Of a stretch of DNA of 64,000 nucleotides, positions 8,507 through 17,440 are shown in pieces. The stretch's first letter is position 1. Each line of letters opens with the position of its first letter. The notes under the pieces are model-generated. The model was not told where the DNA came from, ran no database searches, and saw only the letters and a program-made list of their open reading frames with translations. Position numbers and translations under genes: made by a program. Source of the DNA: Salinicoccus luteus DSM 17002 (GTDB taxonomy: Bacteria; Bacillota; Bacilli; Staphylococcales; Salinicoccaceae); the NCBI RefSeq assembly GCF_000712035.1, contig NZ_JONV01000007.1:248001-312000 (forward strand), in the 5' to 3' direction.

Positions 8507-8749
8507 ATGTCCAACTATAATGTGAACAACAGTACAGTAAATGCTCTGCTCGGCTGGATTGACGAAGGCATCGTCGCGATTCCTGAAATCCAGCGCCCGT
8601 TCGTCTGGAGTGCGACGAAAGTCCGTGATCTACTGGACTCCCTATATAAGGACTATCCCATCGGCTACATCATCACATGGCAGAACCCCGATGCACGGCT
8701 CAAGGACTACACAGCAACTTTTACCAGCCAAACTACTAAGATATACTGA
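8507..8749 (+). pseudogene. Truncated DUF262-domain gene (GmrS-like N-terminus)
   Basis: About 60 residues match the start of DUF262 proteins: VNALLGWIDEGIVAIPEIQR and WSATKVRDLLDSLYKDYPIG. The match is lost after LKDY and a stop follows, before the DGQQR catalytic motif expected next in the family. DUF262 proteins form the nuclease/NTPase half of GmrSD-type Type IV restriction systems. AAAGGA lies 8 nt before the ATG at 8507; another ATG at 8498 is possible. Only a short degraded stretch follows, so this is a remnant at the left edge of the accessory island. Confidence 0.75.
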
Positions 8750-9027
8750 GGTGGACTATGCATTCATATTCCTGAGTGATCTCTCTCCAATCTCCCCATC
8801 CTGTTGTCAGCTTGGATTTATTTCATAGTTCACCTCAAGAAGAAACTATATGGTGTAGGAATCGTTTAATTTCCATGTTTGATAGAAGTGTTTTGAATTT
8901 TATGGGTGACCAAGAAATATCTCGTTTATTATGACAAACTAACATACTAAATTTTCTTATAAAGACCCAAAGTAATTAAAATTAACTAGCTAAACATTTA
9001 ATTTGCTTTTAGCTACAACTCAACCAT

Positions 9028-10119
9028 TCATATTCTATCTAATTTGACTTTTAAAAGCTCACTTAACTCTTTATATATATTCCTTTGGGCTTGATTTCCA
9101 CTGCCCACATTCTTATTCCAATCGTACCCATCTAAATGACTTATTATTTCTTTATATGTTTTTCCAAATTTTACCCAACAATATACTTCTGGGAACAACA
9201 ATAATAATGCTCCAATGCCGTTTGTCTTGGCTAATTGCCCTTGTTTATTCTGTACCTCTCCATTTTGCTTTGTTTCATTATTGTAATCTATAGGCCATTC
9301 CTCAGGGAAGTTAGTTTGAACTCCTCTAAAAAACTTATATAATTGCGTAAATTTTTCTTGCACAGTAGCATCTTTTAAATCTGTCTTTTCAATCGCCTTT
9401 TTTGCATTTTCAATGAAAAATGCTTGTGAAACGCTGCCATCTCCAACTCCTAACATTTTAATTTGTTTATAAAGTGGTGAGGCATCATTCTGATTTAGAT
9501 TTCTAGCTATTTCGCTATATTCTTTATCTATTTTATATTCTTGCTCGTTTATATTGTTATATAAATCATATAGTAATGATTTATTTACTGCTTTTTGATT
9601 CCCATTAATTTCGCTGAAAATTTTAGTGGACATAGATAGCGATATATTAAAGAATAATGTTACTGGCAATTCAAAATCCTCTATATCTGATGATAATAAG
9701 CCTGCCAGCCTATGTTGGCCATCAATTACAGTAAATATTGTCTCTTTGGGAAAACGCAATATTCCAACATCTTCACCATCAATAACTTCATGTAATTGAT
9801 TCTCATCAAGGCTATTACACGCTAAAATTATAGATGAAGGGAACAAACTACTTTGTGAACTTTCCACAAAATTTCTAATGTCCTTAATCCTCTTTATTTG
9901 AGTTCTCCTTTGAACACCTTCCACATCACTGCCGGACTCTATTCCAAGATTTTCTAACTGTTTTATATATTTATTTACTTTATGCATATCTTCTTCAGTA
10001 TCTACATATGGTTCTCTAAAATGAAAACTTACTGTATCTCTTAAGTAACCAACATCTAGTTTAGTTAAATATAGAAATTCATTTTTCTGTGAAACTCTAA
10101 TAAATGGATATTGCTTCAT
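9028..10119 (-). CDS. DGQHR-domain protein (DndB/ParB-like)
   Basis: A 363-residue protein with the DGQHR signature (VIDGQHRLAGL, about residues 129-139) and the accompanying FSEINGNQKAVNKSLLYDLY segment. DGQHR proteins are ParB/sulfiredoxin-like; the best-known relative, DndB, regulates DNA phosphorothioation, and others occur in defence loci. No dnd sulfur-transfer genes are present here. AGGAGG precedes the ATG by 8 nt. It is the second gene of a pair: the membrane protein gene ends 15 nt upstream. Codon use is AT-rich compared with the flanking metabolic genes, which suggests horizontal origin. Confidence 0.8.
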   Translation of the reverse strand: MKQYPFIRVSQKNEFLYLTKLDVGYLRDTVSFHFREPYVDTEEDMHKVNKYIKQLENLGIESGSDVEGVQRRTQIKRIKDIRNFVESSQSSLFPSSIILACNSLDENQLHEVIDGEDVGILRFPKETIFTVIDGQHRLAGLLSSDIEDFELPVTLFFNISLSMSTKIFSEINGNQKAVNKSLLYDLYNNINEQEYKIDKEYSEIARNLNQNDASPLYKQIKMLGVGDGSVSQAFFIENAKKAIEKTDLKDATVQEKFTQLYKFFRGVQTNFPEEWPIDYNNETKQNGEVQNKQGQLAKTNGIGALLLLFPEVYCWVKFGKTYKEIISHLDGYDWNKNVGSGNQAQRNIYKELSELLKVKLDRI

Positions 10120-10134
10120 TTTAATCCTCCTTAA

Positions 10135-10956
10135 TCACTCTTCTTCAGGAATGTCCAATTGCTTGTCTTCCTGAAGAGGAGTAGAAGTAATTTTTAGTAC
10201 ATCTAGTTTTGGGATATTAAATGTATAAATCGTCTCTTCTCTCTTTACTCTAAAGACTATATATTTAATTATGGTAGGAACTGAATATCCAAAAAGACCA
10301 CTAATTAACGCTAGGTACATATCCCACAATATATCTTCAGGAAAAATATGTATGATTAAAATCTTTTGACTCAAGAAATATATAAATAAAAATCCTATTG
10401 CTAGTAAAATAAAAGACAAAACAATATTGCCTTGAAAAGATTTTTTTTGCTTAGTAACCTCTAAAATTTCTAAAGGGTTATCTGTTTCAATTTTGTTTTT
10501 TTCTGTATATGATAAGTAAGCGAATGAGTTTCCTTTTTCCGGAACTTCAATTTCTAGTTTACCATCCTTTTTAGAGTATTTTTGCTCCAATGTTTTTAGT
10601 GCAGAGTTGAGTAATTCATAGACACTCTCATTACTTTTTAAGATAAATCTTATGGACATCTTTTCAGTTGATATTTCATCATTTAAAATGACAATAATAT
10701 CATGACTTGAAGTTTTAATTATATCCATAACTTTCTCAACTTCTACAATATTAAAGATTGTTCCCATCCCTTCTACTTTTTGAAAATCTTTATATATTGC
10801 TTTGATTTTTTCTCTATCTTTCGACCTCTCTATCTCTCCTTCTTTTATATTTACATCGAAGCCAATTACCCCTCGTACTTTTTCTTCTGGCTTATATCTA
10901 GGAATGATAATCACCTCTCTTAAATGTGGTGTGTCATTAGGGTTACAAAAAACCAT
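10135..10956 (-). CDS. Uncharacterised two-helix membrane protein
   Basis: A 273-residue protein that I cannot place in a named family. A cytosolic-looking N-terminal part of about 165 residues has alternating strands and helices, including PRYKPEEKVRGVIGFDV near residue 20. Two hydrophobic segments follow (about residues 171-192 and 202-226), then a short soluble tail. AAAGGA lies 9 nt before ATG 10956; TTG at 10962 is possible but too close to that site. It is 15 nt upstream of the DGQHR gene and clearly co-transcribed. A sensor domain joined to a two-helix membrane region resembles effectors of some defence systems, but that is only an analogy of layout. Confidence 0.7.
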   Translation of the reverse strand: MVFCNPNDTPHLREVIIIPRYKPEEKVRGVIGFDVNIKEGEIERSKDREKIKAIYKDFQKVEGMGTIFNIVEVEKVMDIIKTSSHDIIVILNDEISTEKMSIRFILKSNESVYELLNSALKTLEQKYSKKDGKLEIEVPEKGNSFAYLSYTEKNKIETDNPLEILEVTKQKKSFQGNIVLSFILLAIGFLFIYFLSQKILIIHIFPEDILWDMYLALISGLFGYSVPTIIKYIVFRVKREETIYTFNIPKLDVLKITSTPLQEDKQLDIPEEE

Positions 10957-11386
10957 ACACAAATTTCCTTTAAGTTTAAATACAGATATTAACTTGCAAT
11001 TCCCCTATACCTAAAGCTAGTCAGGAAGTAGCGCCTTCTTCGAATTTACTTTACATACAAATATATGGAATTTATTCTTACTTACTTGTAATGATATTAT
11101 CAAAACTTTAACATAATTATAGCAAATTTCAACACTGGTAAAATTTATAATTTTACTTAGGATGCTTCTTCCTATTTTCAACTTCCTAAATATCACTTCA
11201 TTCATCTCATTCACCAACATCTATATATATACATAAGCTAACCCTTCTTCAATGTTTGATTGATTTCTCTCGACACTTTTTTTAGTAGTTAGTTCATCGG
11301 AATTTTCAAGAAATTCAGAAGCCTATTAATATAAAGGTAGTAAGAAACCTTCTATATTATGATATTGCTTTTAATTTTTTCCCTGA
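10957..11386. other. AT-rich gap upstream of the membrane protein/DGQHR pair
   Basis: Holds the presumed promoter of the minus-strand pair and ends at the left end of the IS256 element. An open frame at 11017-11220 has no ribosome-binding site and low-complexity AT-rich composition. I see no gene. Confidence 0.5.
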
Positions 11387-12722
11387 GAGAGCGTAAAATA
11401 GTTTGTGTAAATGAATAAATAGAAAAAGGGCGTCCTTTTCTTGTAAGATTAAGTTACCACACCAAATCCAAGAAAAGAGGACGACCCCTATGGATCATTT
11501 TACATTAGATATTATTCAAGCTCTAGTAAAAAAAGACGATGTCACAGAAATCTTCCGCAGCCACCTGGAAACGGCGGTGAACACATTACTGAAAACCGAA
11601 TTGACTGCATTCCTGGACTACGAAAAGTATGACCGTGTGGGCTTCAATTCCGGGAATTCCAGAAACGGCGTCTATACCCGCACGTTACATACCGAATATG
11701 GCGACCTTCAGATTGACATTCCCCGGGACCGGAATGGGGACTTCAAGCAGCAGACCGTTGCGCCTTACAAGCGGTCCAATGACACATTGGAATCTTTTGT
11801 CATCCATATGTTTCAAAAAGGTGTGACGATGTCTGAAATCTCCCATCTGATTGAACGGATGTATGGGCATCACTATACGCCCCAGACCATTTCAAATATG
11901 ACCCAGGCGGTCACAGAAGAAGTGGAGGCATTTCGCCAGCGTTCGTTATCCGAGCGGTATGTGTGCGTGTACCTGGATGCGACATTCCTGCCCGTCAAAC
12001 GGGAGACAGTGACCAAAGAGGCTGTCTATATCGCTGTGGGCATCCGGGAGGATGGCTCCAAGGAAGTGCTGGCCTATACTGTCGCGCCGACGGAATCTGC
12101 GTATGTATGGAAAGAATTGATTGGAGATAACCATGCACGGGGCGTGACGGAAGTCCTGCTCTTCATTTCTGACGGGCTTCCAGGTATCAAAGACAGTATT
12201 CATTCGGTGTTTCCAAAAGCGAAATACCAGACATGTTTCATTCACGTTGCACGCAACATTTCCCACAAGGTCCGTGTGTCGGACCGGAAGGCAATCTGTG
12301 AGGACCTGAAGTCCCTGTATCGCGCCACGGATAAGGCCGAAGCTGAGCAGGCTTTGGACGCGTTTATCGAGAAGTGGAAGAAATCTTACGCCAAAGTCAC
12401 GCAATCGTTGAAAGCCAATCCGGATCTGTTCACTTTTTATGATTTCCCTGAAGCAATCAGGAGAAGCATTTACTCCACAAATCTGATTGAGTCATTCAAT
12501 AAGCAGATCAAACGGTACAGTAAGCGCAAAGAGCAGTTCCCGAACGAAAACTCCCTTGACCGTTTCCTGGTCACTCAATTTGAAGCATATAACCAACGGT
12601 TCGCGACACGGTGCCATATTGGTTTTGACCAGGCCCGTGCAGAATTAGCTGAAATGTTCGGCGGGTAATGCACACTACAAGAAAGGGCATGCCTTCATTT
12701 ACACATAATTATTGACGGTCCC
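11387..12722 (+). mobile_element. IS256-family insertion sequence, copy 1
   Basis: About 1336 bp. The left end GAGAGCGTAAAATA...TGTGTAAAT and the inverted right end GGGACCGTCAATAA...TGTGTAAAT form imperfect inverted repeats that match the termini of the second copy at 17441-18783. The flanking 8-mers (TTCCCTGA left, AGCTTCTT right) are not a target-site duplication, so one flank has probably been rearranged. Encodes one intact transposase. Confidence 0.88.
11490..12668 (+). CDS. IS256-family transposase, copy 1
   Basis: A 392-residue mutator-type (Transposase_mut) DDE transposase, full length. The catalytic residues are visible as YLDAT (first D, about residue 167), FISDG (second D, about residue 231) and NLIESFNKQIKRYSKRKEQF (E, about residue 333). 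It binds the terminal repeats and moves the element through a circular copy-paste intermediate. It is about four-fifths identical by eye to the transposase at 17503-18681, so the two are relatives rather than recent duplicates. No disabling mutation seen. Confidence 0.95.
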   Translation: MDHFTLDIIQALVKKDDVTEIFRSHLETAVNTLLKTELTAFLDYEKYDRVGFNSGNSRNGVYTRTLHTEYGDLQIDIPRDRNGDFKQQTVAPYKRSNDTLESFVIHMFQKGVTMSEISHLIERMYGHHYTPQTISNMTQAVTEEVEAFRQRSLSERYVCVYLDATFLPVKRETVTKEAVYIAVGIREDGSKEVLAYTVAPTESAYVWKELIGDNHARGVTEVLLFISDGLPGIKDSIHSVFPKAKYQTCFIHVARNISHKVRVSDRKAICEDLKSLYRATDKAEAEQALDAFIEKWKKSYAKVTQSLKANPDLFTFYDFPEAIRRSIYSTNLIESFNKQIKRYSKRKEQFPNENSLDRFLVTQFEAYNQRFATRCHIGFDQARAELAEMFGG

Positions 12723-13041
12723 AGCTTCTTTGTTAGAGTATTATCTTAAGAACCAATTTAAATTTTTAAGATAGCACTATTTTAATCTATAACTTACTTC
12801 ATAAGAGTGCTCCATAGCTTTAGATTTAACATAGATATCCAACATAATTAATCTTTTTCGTTCATTTTCATATCTAACTAATCATTTAACGGTATTAAGC
12901 TGTTTCGGTTAGTTCTAGTTTTAACCATAAAAGACCCTTGAATCGATTCGTGCATTTCTCAGAAATTAGTCTTAATATCTAACTTCTGAGAATTATCACA
13001 AATTCCTATGTCGATTCAAAGATCTTTAATAGTGTCAGTGT
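12723..13041. other. Gap between IS256 copy 1 and the second methyltransferase gene
   Basis: AT-rich, with no credible open frame. It contains the nested inverted repeat at 12938-13019, listed separately, and otherwise nothing I recognise. Confidence 0.5.
12938..13019 (-). terminator. Nested inverted repeat at the end of the restriction operon
   Basis: The outer arms TTGAATCGA/TCGATTCAA (9 bp, perfect) enclose a 14-bp inner stem TTCTCAGAAATTAG/CTAACTTCTGAGAA with one mismatch. The structure starts 22 nt after the methyltransferase stop. On the minus strand it is followed by GGGTCTTTTATGG, so it may be an elaborate terminator or a structured RNA. Confidence 0.5.
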
Positions 13042-14421
13042 TTAGATCTTAATTTTAGAGTTCTCACCAAGTATTACTTCGTTATTTATTCTATAATTAA
13101 TTAGTTCTTCAAAATCTTCATTATATTCATAACCAATAAAGTTTCTAGATAAGTTAACCGCGCTTATTAAAGTGGTTCCACTACCTAGAAACGGATCAAA
13201 TACCATATCTCCGGGTTTTGTGCTAATTAAAACTAAACGATTAACAAGCTCAGTAGGATATATAGCAGGGTGTATGAATTTTTTCCCTATACTACCAGCT
13301 TTTCTATTTATATTCCATATATTTGTATTATTTAAATAATCATTCTTATAGTCATTGAAATTCTGACAGTAGTTTAGTTTATAGTTTGAACTTTTTGCAA
13401 AGACTAACACGAACTCATATTTATCTGATAGATTATTTGCATTAACAGGAATACTCGAGGATTTATGCCAAATTATAATATCGATAAATTTAAATCCTAA
13501 CGCCCTCATTTGTTTTATATATTCATAAGGCATGTTATAGACTTTTCCTAATCGCGTTCTAATATTTATATTGACAAAAAGTACACCAGTTTCTGAAAGA
13601 ATTTTATATAAATTTGTCCATACATTGTACATCCTTAACAAGTAACTCTCATATGACTCATGACCAATTTGACCGTCCTTGAAGTAATTTTTTAAGTCCC
13701 AATATGGTGGGGAGGTGACAATTGAATCTACCACTTCACCTTTTAATTTTATATTCTCGGAACTATCAAACTTTATCTCATAAGTACCAAGCTTCATTTG
13801 CTCTGTATTAGATATTATGGTTTGATCGTTTGTATTACAGTTAATTTTATCATTTTCGAATTTATTAATTTCGGTTAAGAATTCAGCTTCTATTTCTACA
13901 AAATCTTTTAGATGATTATCTAAATACCACTCAGTTTCTTCAGATTGATTAAAGGCTGTATAAACTCTTCCTAAAATTTGCTTAATATCCAATTTTATAT
14001 GATGAGTTATTTTACCTTTACCATCATCCAGAGTTGGGATCCAGATATTACTTGGATCTTTCCCTTTTTGAGAATAATTTTTACTTCTTTTACCCCATTC
14101 TACATCTTTCCATATATGAGGTTCTCTGATCTCATCCTTATTAAAGTAACTATTCTTGTCTTTAGAAAACCAGATTACGTATAATAAGGAATCTTTCACT
14201 GCACTACTATTGTTAACTGCTGAAGGGATAACGATAATATTTTTGTAGTATAAAAAAGGAGTATTATCAATATAATATTGTGCTTGCTCTAAAACTGAAC
14301 TTTTTATTTCTCCTTTTTGATATTTGTTCCTGAAAAAAATTAACACATTATCATAATAATCTTCTTCAATATGACATATTTTATCAGATGATATATTGTT
14401 TATTATCAAATTTCTATTCAT
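13042..14421 (-). CDS. DNA methyltransferase M2 of the R-M operon (SPPY type, beta order)
   Basis: A 459-residue DNA methyltransferase. Catalytic motif IV is TSPPYW (about residue 237), and the AdoMet-binding motif I, DPFLGSGTT (about residue 415), lies C-terminal, which is the beta-class order. The S-P-P-Y form usually marks N4-cytosine enzymes. About 200 N-terminal residues precede the catalytic domain; they contain EPHIWKDVEWGKRSK and KDPSNIWIP, reminiscent of a methyltransferase target-recognition segment, possibly a DNA-binding extension. The start overlaps the end of M1 by 8 nt, so translation is coupled. With M1 and the HNH nuclease upstream it forms one restriction-modification operon. 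Confidence 0.88.
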   Translation of the reverse strand: MNRNLIINNISSDKICHIEEDYYDNVLIFFRNKYQKGEIKSSVLEQAQYYIDNTPFLYYKNIIVIPSAVNNSSAVKDSLLYVIWFSKDKNSYFNKDEIREPHIWKDVEWGKRSKNYSQKGKDPSNIWIPTLDDGKGKITHHIKLDIKQILGRVYTAFNQSEETEWYLDNHLKDFVEIEAEFLTEINKFENDKINCNTNDQTIISNTEQMKLGTYEIKFDSSENIKLKGEVVDSIVTSPPYWDLKNYFKDGQIGHESYESYLLRMYNVWTNLYKILSETGVLFVNINIRTRLGKVYNMPYEYIKQMRALGFKFIDIIIWHKSSSIPVNANNLSDKYEFVLVFAKSSNYKLNYCQNFNDYKNDYLNNTNIWNINRKAGSIGKKFIHPAIYPTELVNRLVLISTKPGDMVFDPFLGSGTTLISAVNLSRNFIGYEYNEDFEELINYRINNEVILGENSKIKI

Positions 14422-15211
14422 CGTAATTCTTCATTCTTTCTTTAGCAAGATTATAATACTCTTGAACTTGTTCAATATAAATATACTTTCTGTCAAGAAG
14501 AAAGGCTACCTTGGCAGTAGTACCGCTGCCCCCAAAAGGATCTAATACTACGTCACCTGGTTGTGTCCAAGAGTTAAGTACATCTTCTACTAATTTTTCA
14601 GGCATTATGGCAGGATGGCCATGTGCTATTAGATCTCTGGTAGTCTGGCCTCGACCATTTTTATATTTCCATATATTAGTTCTGATTCCGAACTTATTTA
14701 TTACTTTTTTAGTTTTCTTAGTTAAAGTACCATCTGCTTCTCTTCTTGTGACAACACCATAGGTTTCTTGACCAGCCCATTTATTAGGTTTGTCTTTCAA
14801 TAAATTTATTGTTTTAGGGTTACCTTTTGATAACACAAATATATACTCAAAAACATTAAAATAACGGTTTTTATGCGGAGGACCACTCCCAGTTTTTTCA
14901 TATATTATTACATCGTATACTTTAAATCCTATCTCTTGAAAATAAATAGCTTGTTTATAACTTGTTAATGTTTTTTCGCCATTTACTGTAGCATCTCCAA
15001 CTACCCACGCTACTACTCCGCCCGGTTTCAGAACACGATACAATTCTTCAGCTATATTCTTAAATTTTTCAAAGTTCCAGTTTGCAAATTCGTCTGTATA
15101 TGTTCTTAATTTATCATAAGGGGGACTAGTAACTACTGCATCTATTACATTGCTTTCAAATTCCTCTAAAATTAACTGTGCGTCTCCTAATATTAATTCA
15201 TTCTCAGTAAT
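14414..15211 (-). CDS. DNA methyltransferase M1 of the R-M operon, probable ATT start
   Basis: A beta-class DNA methyltransferase: motif IV TSPPYDKLRTY (about residue 34) and motif I DPFGGSGTT near the C-terminus, preceded by HPAIMPEKL. The reading frame is in the same frame as the nuclease gene and begins immediately after its TAG. No ATG, GTG or TTG occurs before the catalytic motif; the first is a TTG at 15043, which would remove motif IV. AAAGGAAG directly after the TAG is followed seven nt later by ATT (15211-15209), giving a 265-residue protein. ATT initiation is rare but known. The alternative is read-through of the TAG, making a nuclease-methylase fusion, or a nonsense mutation in a former fusion. 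Confidence 0.75.
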   Translation of the reverse strand: MTENELILGDAQLILEEFESNVIDAVVTSPPYDKLRTYTDEFANWNFEKFKNIAEELYRVLKPGGVVAWVVGDATVNGEKTLTSYKQAIYFQEIGFKVYDVIIYEKTGSGPPHKNRYFNVFEYIFVLSKGNPKTINLLKDKPNKWAGQETYGVVTRREADGTLTKKTKKVINKFGIRTNIWKYKNGRGQTTRDLIAHGHPAIMPEKLVEDVLNSWTQPGDVVLDPFGGSGTTAKVAFLLDRKYIYIEQVQEYYNLAKERMKNYDE

Positions 15212-15226
15212 AGTAAATCTTCCTTT

Positions 15227-17218
15227 CTAGACTATACGGCTAAGAATAATATCTTCATGATCTTCTTCTGTTATAGCTTTTTCTGTTACTAAAAAGTCCA
15301 AAGCCAAAGCTTGCATCTCTATATTGACTAAATGTTTATACCTGTCTACTATACTAATATTTAAATAGTTGTTCTCATCTATTTTTGTATACAAGTTAGA
15401 CTTGTAATCCTCTTTAGCTAAATGGAATCCAGTATGACAATTTGGACAAATGCCATACAAATTAAGTACGTGATCCTGTCCTGAACGTGATATAGGAACT
15501 AGGTGATGATACTCTAAATACCACTCCCCACTATTTTTTTGAAAAGTTTCTTCTCCACAACAATCACAAGTCTTAACATTATTATTACTGTAATAATCTT
15601 TGATATAAAGTATATGTCCTCTTTTACTATTAAGTTTGTTGAGCTTATCATCCGAAATATTTAGTAACTTCGATTTTTCCATTATGGATGTCTCGGTTTT
15701 TTGCTTAACTATATTGTCAGTGGTTATGTCATCTCTATATAAATTACCTATAACTTGGGAATAATTTATATCAGTTTTGTTTTTTCCTTCATTCACTTCT
15801 TTTAGTAATGCTGTTCCAAATTCGTCAACCAACATTTTATATATGTTAGGTAACTCAATCTTAATTTTTTTTATCTTTTCTAAATCACTTCCTGCGCTGA
15901 ACATAGAGAGATCGAGTAATAGAGTGTAATTTATACTTGTTATATGACTATACCAACTTGATAATTTTTGGAAATCCCTTCTCTTTCCATTTACGATTAT
16001 ATTTTTATAATTCCTCACTTGCTTTCTAATTAATTTTTCTTTAGGAACTTTATAACGTTTTATCAAGTTAATATACTGTTCTAACTGCTGTTTACTGTTT
16101 AAAGTAAAACTGGCAGTTGATGAACTTGAACTATTCCTGCTATTATGACTAACTACATTCAACTCAGGCAAATTTACTGAGGTAATTCCATACATATATT
16201 TTTTTATTTCTTTATTAAAGTCTTCAGTGGTGTTATCAGCTTTTCTATCGAAATTTTTAACGTGCTCTTCTACTTCACTTGTTGGTAATGTTTGAGAGAC
16301 ATGACGAGAAATTTTATACTGATAATCTTTATAAGTTATACTTTGGTTGTTGTACAAGTATTTTAAGATTTTTAAATACGGATTAAGCTCTATAAAAAAG
16401 GGTGCGTCTTCTTGCAAATCAGATATTGTTATTACTGGAGGTTGCGAAATCATCTTGATTTTTTGGTGCTCCATTATTAAAGCTGTCTCTAGATAATTTG
16501 CTTCTAATATCGACTTACCAATTACTGTCAACGAAAAATTCTCAAGAGATGTCATATTACTCTCGTAAAGCAACCCAAAATGAGATAAAAGCTGTCTTAT
16601 ATTTCTTAAAGGCGCTGTAGCATCATTGACTTGCTGTCTAATTTTACTGTTCTTATAATTTGATCTGTCAGAATTTCTCATTAGCTCTATATCGTGTTCT
16701 TTAAAAAATTGATCGTAACTGTTTGTTTCGTATATATGCACAGGTAACTTTTCAAAAGAAACCTTGGCGTTCATCAAGTCCTTTAATATAAATTTTTTAA
16801 GACCACCTTGTCCGCCTATATCTAACAGGTACACCATATATAGTTTCTGAGCTAATAATTTATGATTATAATTTTCTTTTTCATTTTCAAATGCTATTTC
16901 GTTTCTATAAAACTCGTTCCATTTTATCACATTGTGGAAGGTTTTAATATTTTTCGCGTAAAAATATTTCTTAGCATCATTTTGTAAGTCTTTTGGTAAA
17001 GATTTAATATAGTCATCAAATATTCTTGTTATTTCTCTGTAGGTACTGTCATTACTTAAACTCTGTTTTAAATCAAATATGTAGTGATAGAACGTTAAAA
17101 ATTTTTTTAAGTACCAATAAACACCTACCTCAATATACTCACCATCAATTTTATGTTTTTTTGTAGTCCATTCCATAGATTTGGTAAGAAAGTAATTCCC
17201 CGGATTTAACATTTTCAT
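15227..17218 (-). CDS. HNH restriction endonuclease (Type II, probably IIS-like)
   Basis: A 663-residue protein with a C-terminal HNH nuclease: CDCCGEE, then YHHLVPIS with the catalytic His, then CPNCHTGFH, which completes a zinc-binding Cys set. The long N-terminal part contains a helical region and a winged-helix-like segment (LRNIRQLLSHFGLLYES, about residue 210) likely to read DNA. HNH nucleases of this size paired with two different methyltransferases are typical of enzymes with asymmetric sites, as in the HNH Type IIS enzymes MnlI and HphI. ATG 17218 is chosen because AGGAGG lies six nt upstream; an in-frame upstream start lacks a site. Specificity cannot be predicted. Flanked by IS256 elements. 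Confidence 0.8.
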   Translation of the reverse strand: MKMLNPGNYFLTKSMEWTTKKHKIDGEYIEVGVYWYLKKFLTFYHYIFDLKQSLSNDSTYREITRIFDDYIKSLPKDLQNDAKKYFYAKNIKTFHNVIKWNEFYRNEIAFENEKENYNHKLLAQKLYMVYLLDIGGQGGLKKFILKDLMNAKVSFEKLPVHIYETNSYDQFFKEHDIELMRNSDRSNYKNSKIRQQVNDATAPLRNIRQLLSHFGLLYESNMTSLENFSLTVIGKSILEANYLETALIMEHQKIKMISQPPVITISDLQEDAPFFIELNPYLKILKYLYNNQSITYKDYQYKISRHVSQTLPTSEVEEHVKNFDRKADNTTEDFNKEIKKYMYGITSVNLPELNVVSHNSRNSSSSSTASFTLNSKQQLEQYINLIKRYKVPKEKLIRKQVRNYKNIIVNGKRRDFQKLSSWYSHITSINYTLLLDLSMFSAGSDLEKIKKIKIELPNIYKMLVDEFGTALLKEVNEGKNKTDINYSQVIGNLYRDDITTDNIVKQKTETSIMEKSKLLNISDDKLNKLNSKRGHILYIKDYYSNNNVKTCDCCGEETFQKNSGEWYLEYHHLVPISRSGQDHVLNLYGICPNCHTGFHLAKEDYKSNLYTKIDENNYLNISIVDRYKHLVNIEMQALALDFLVTEKAITEEDHEDIILSRIV

Positions 17219-17440
17219 GATTAGCCTCCTAAAAAATATTTCGTATATTACATAACTATGCAATGGTAATCTATTGTTCGTAATTTATATCTAGTCACAC
17301 TCATATTCGTGATAGAGAACATAAAGCGTCATCTCCTATATTAGCATGAATGAAAATGTAGTAACATGATCATATTTTTAACAAAACAATTATATTCTGT
17401 TAAAATAAATGATACACTTTTAAAATAGATGAAGACTTTA

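Noticed and set aside
11017-11220. 67-codon open frame on the minus strand
   Set aside because: AT-rich low-complexity region, no ribosome-binding site, and it lies where the promoter of the membrane protein/DGQHR pair is expected.
14414-15043. Starting methyltransferase M1 at TTG 15043
   Set aside because: That start would remove catalytic motif IV (TSPPY), which is intact and in frame just upstream.
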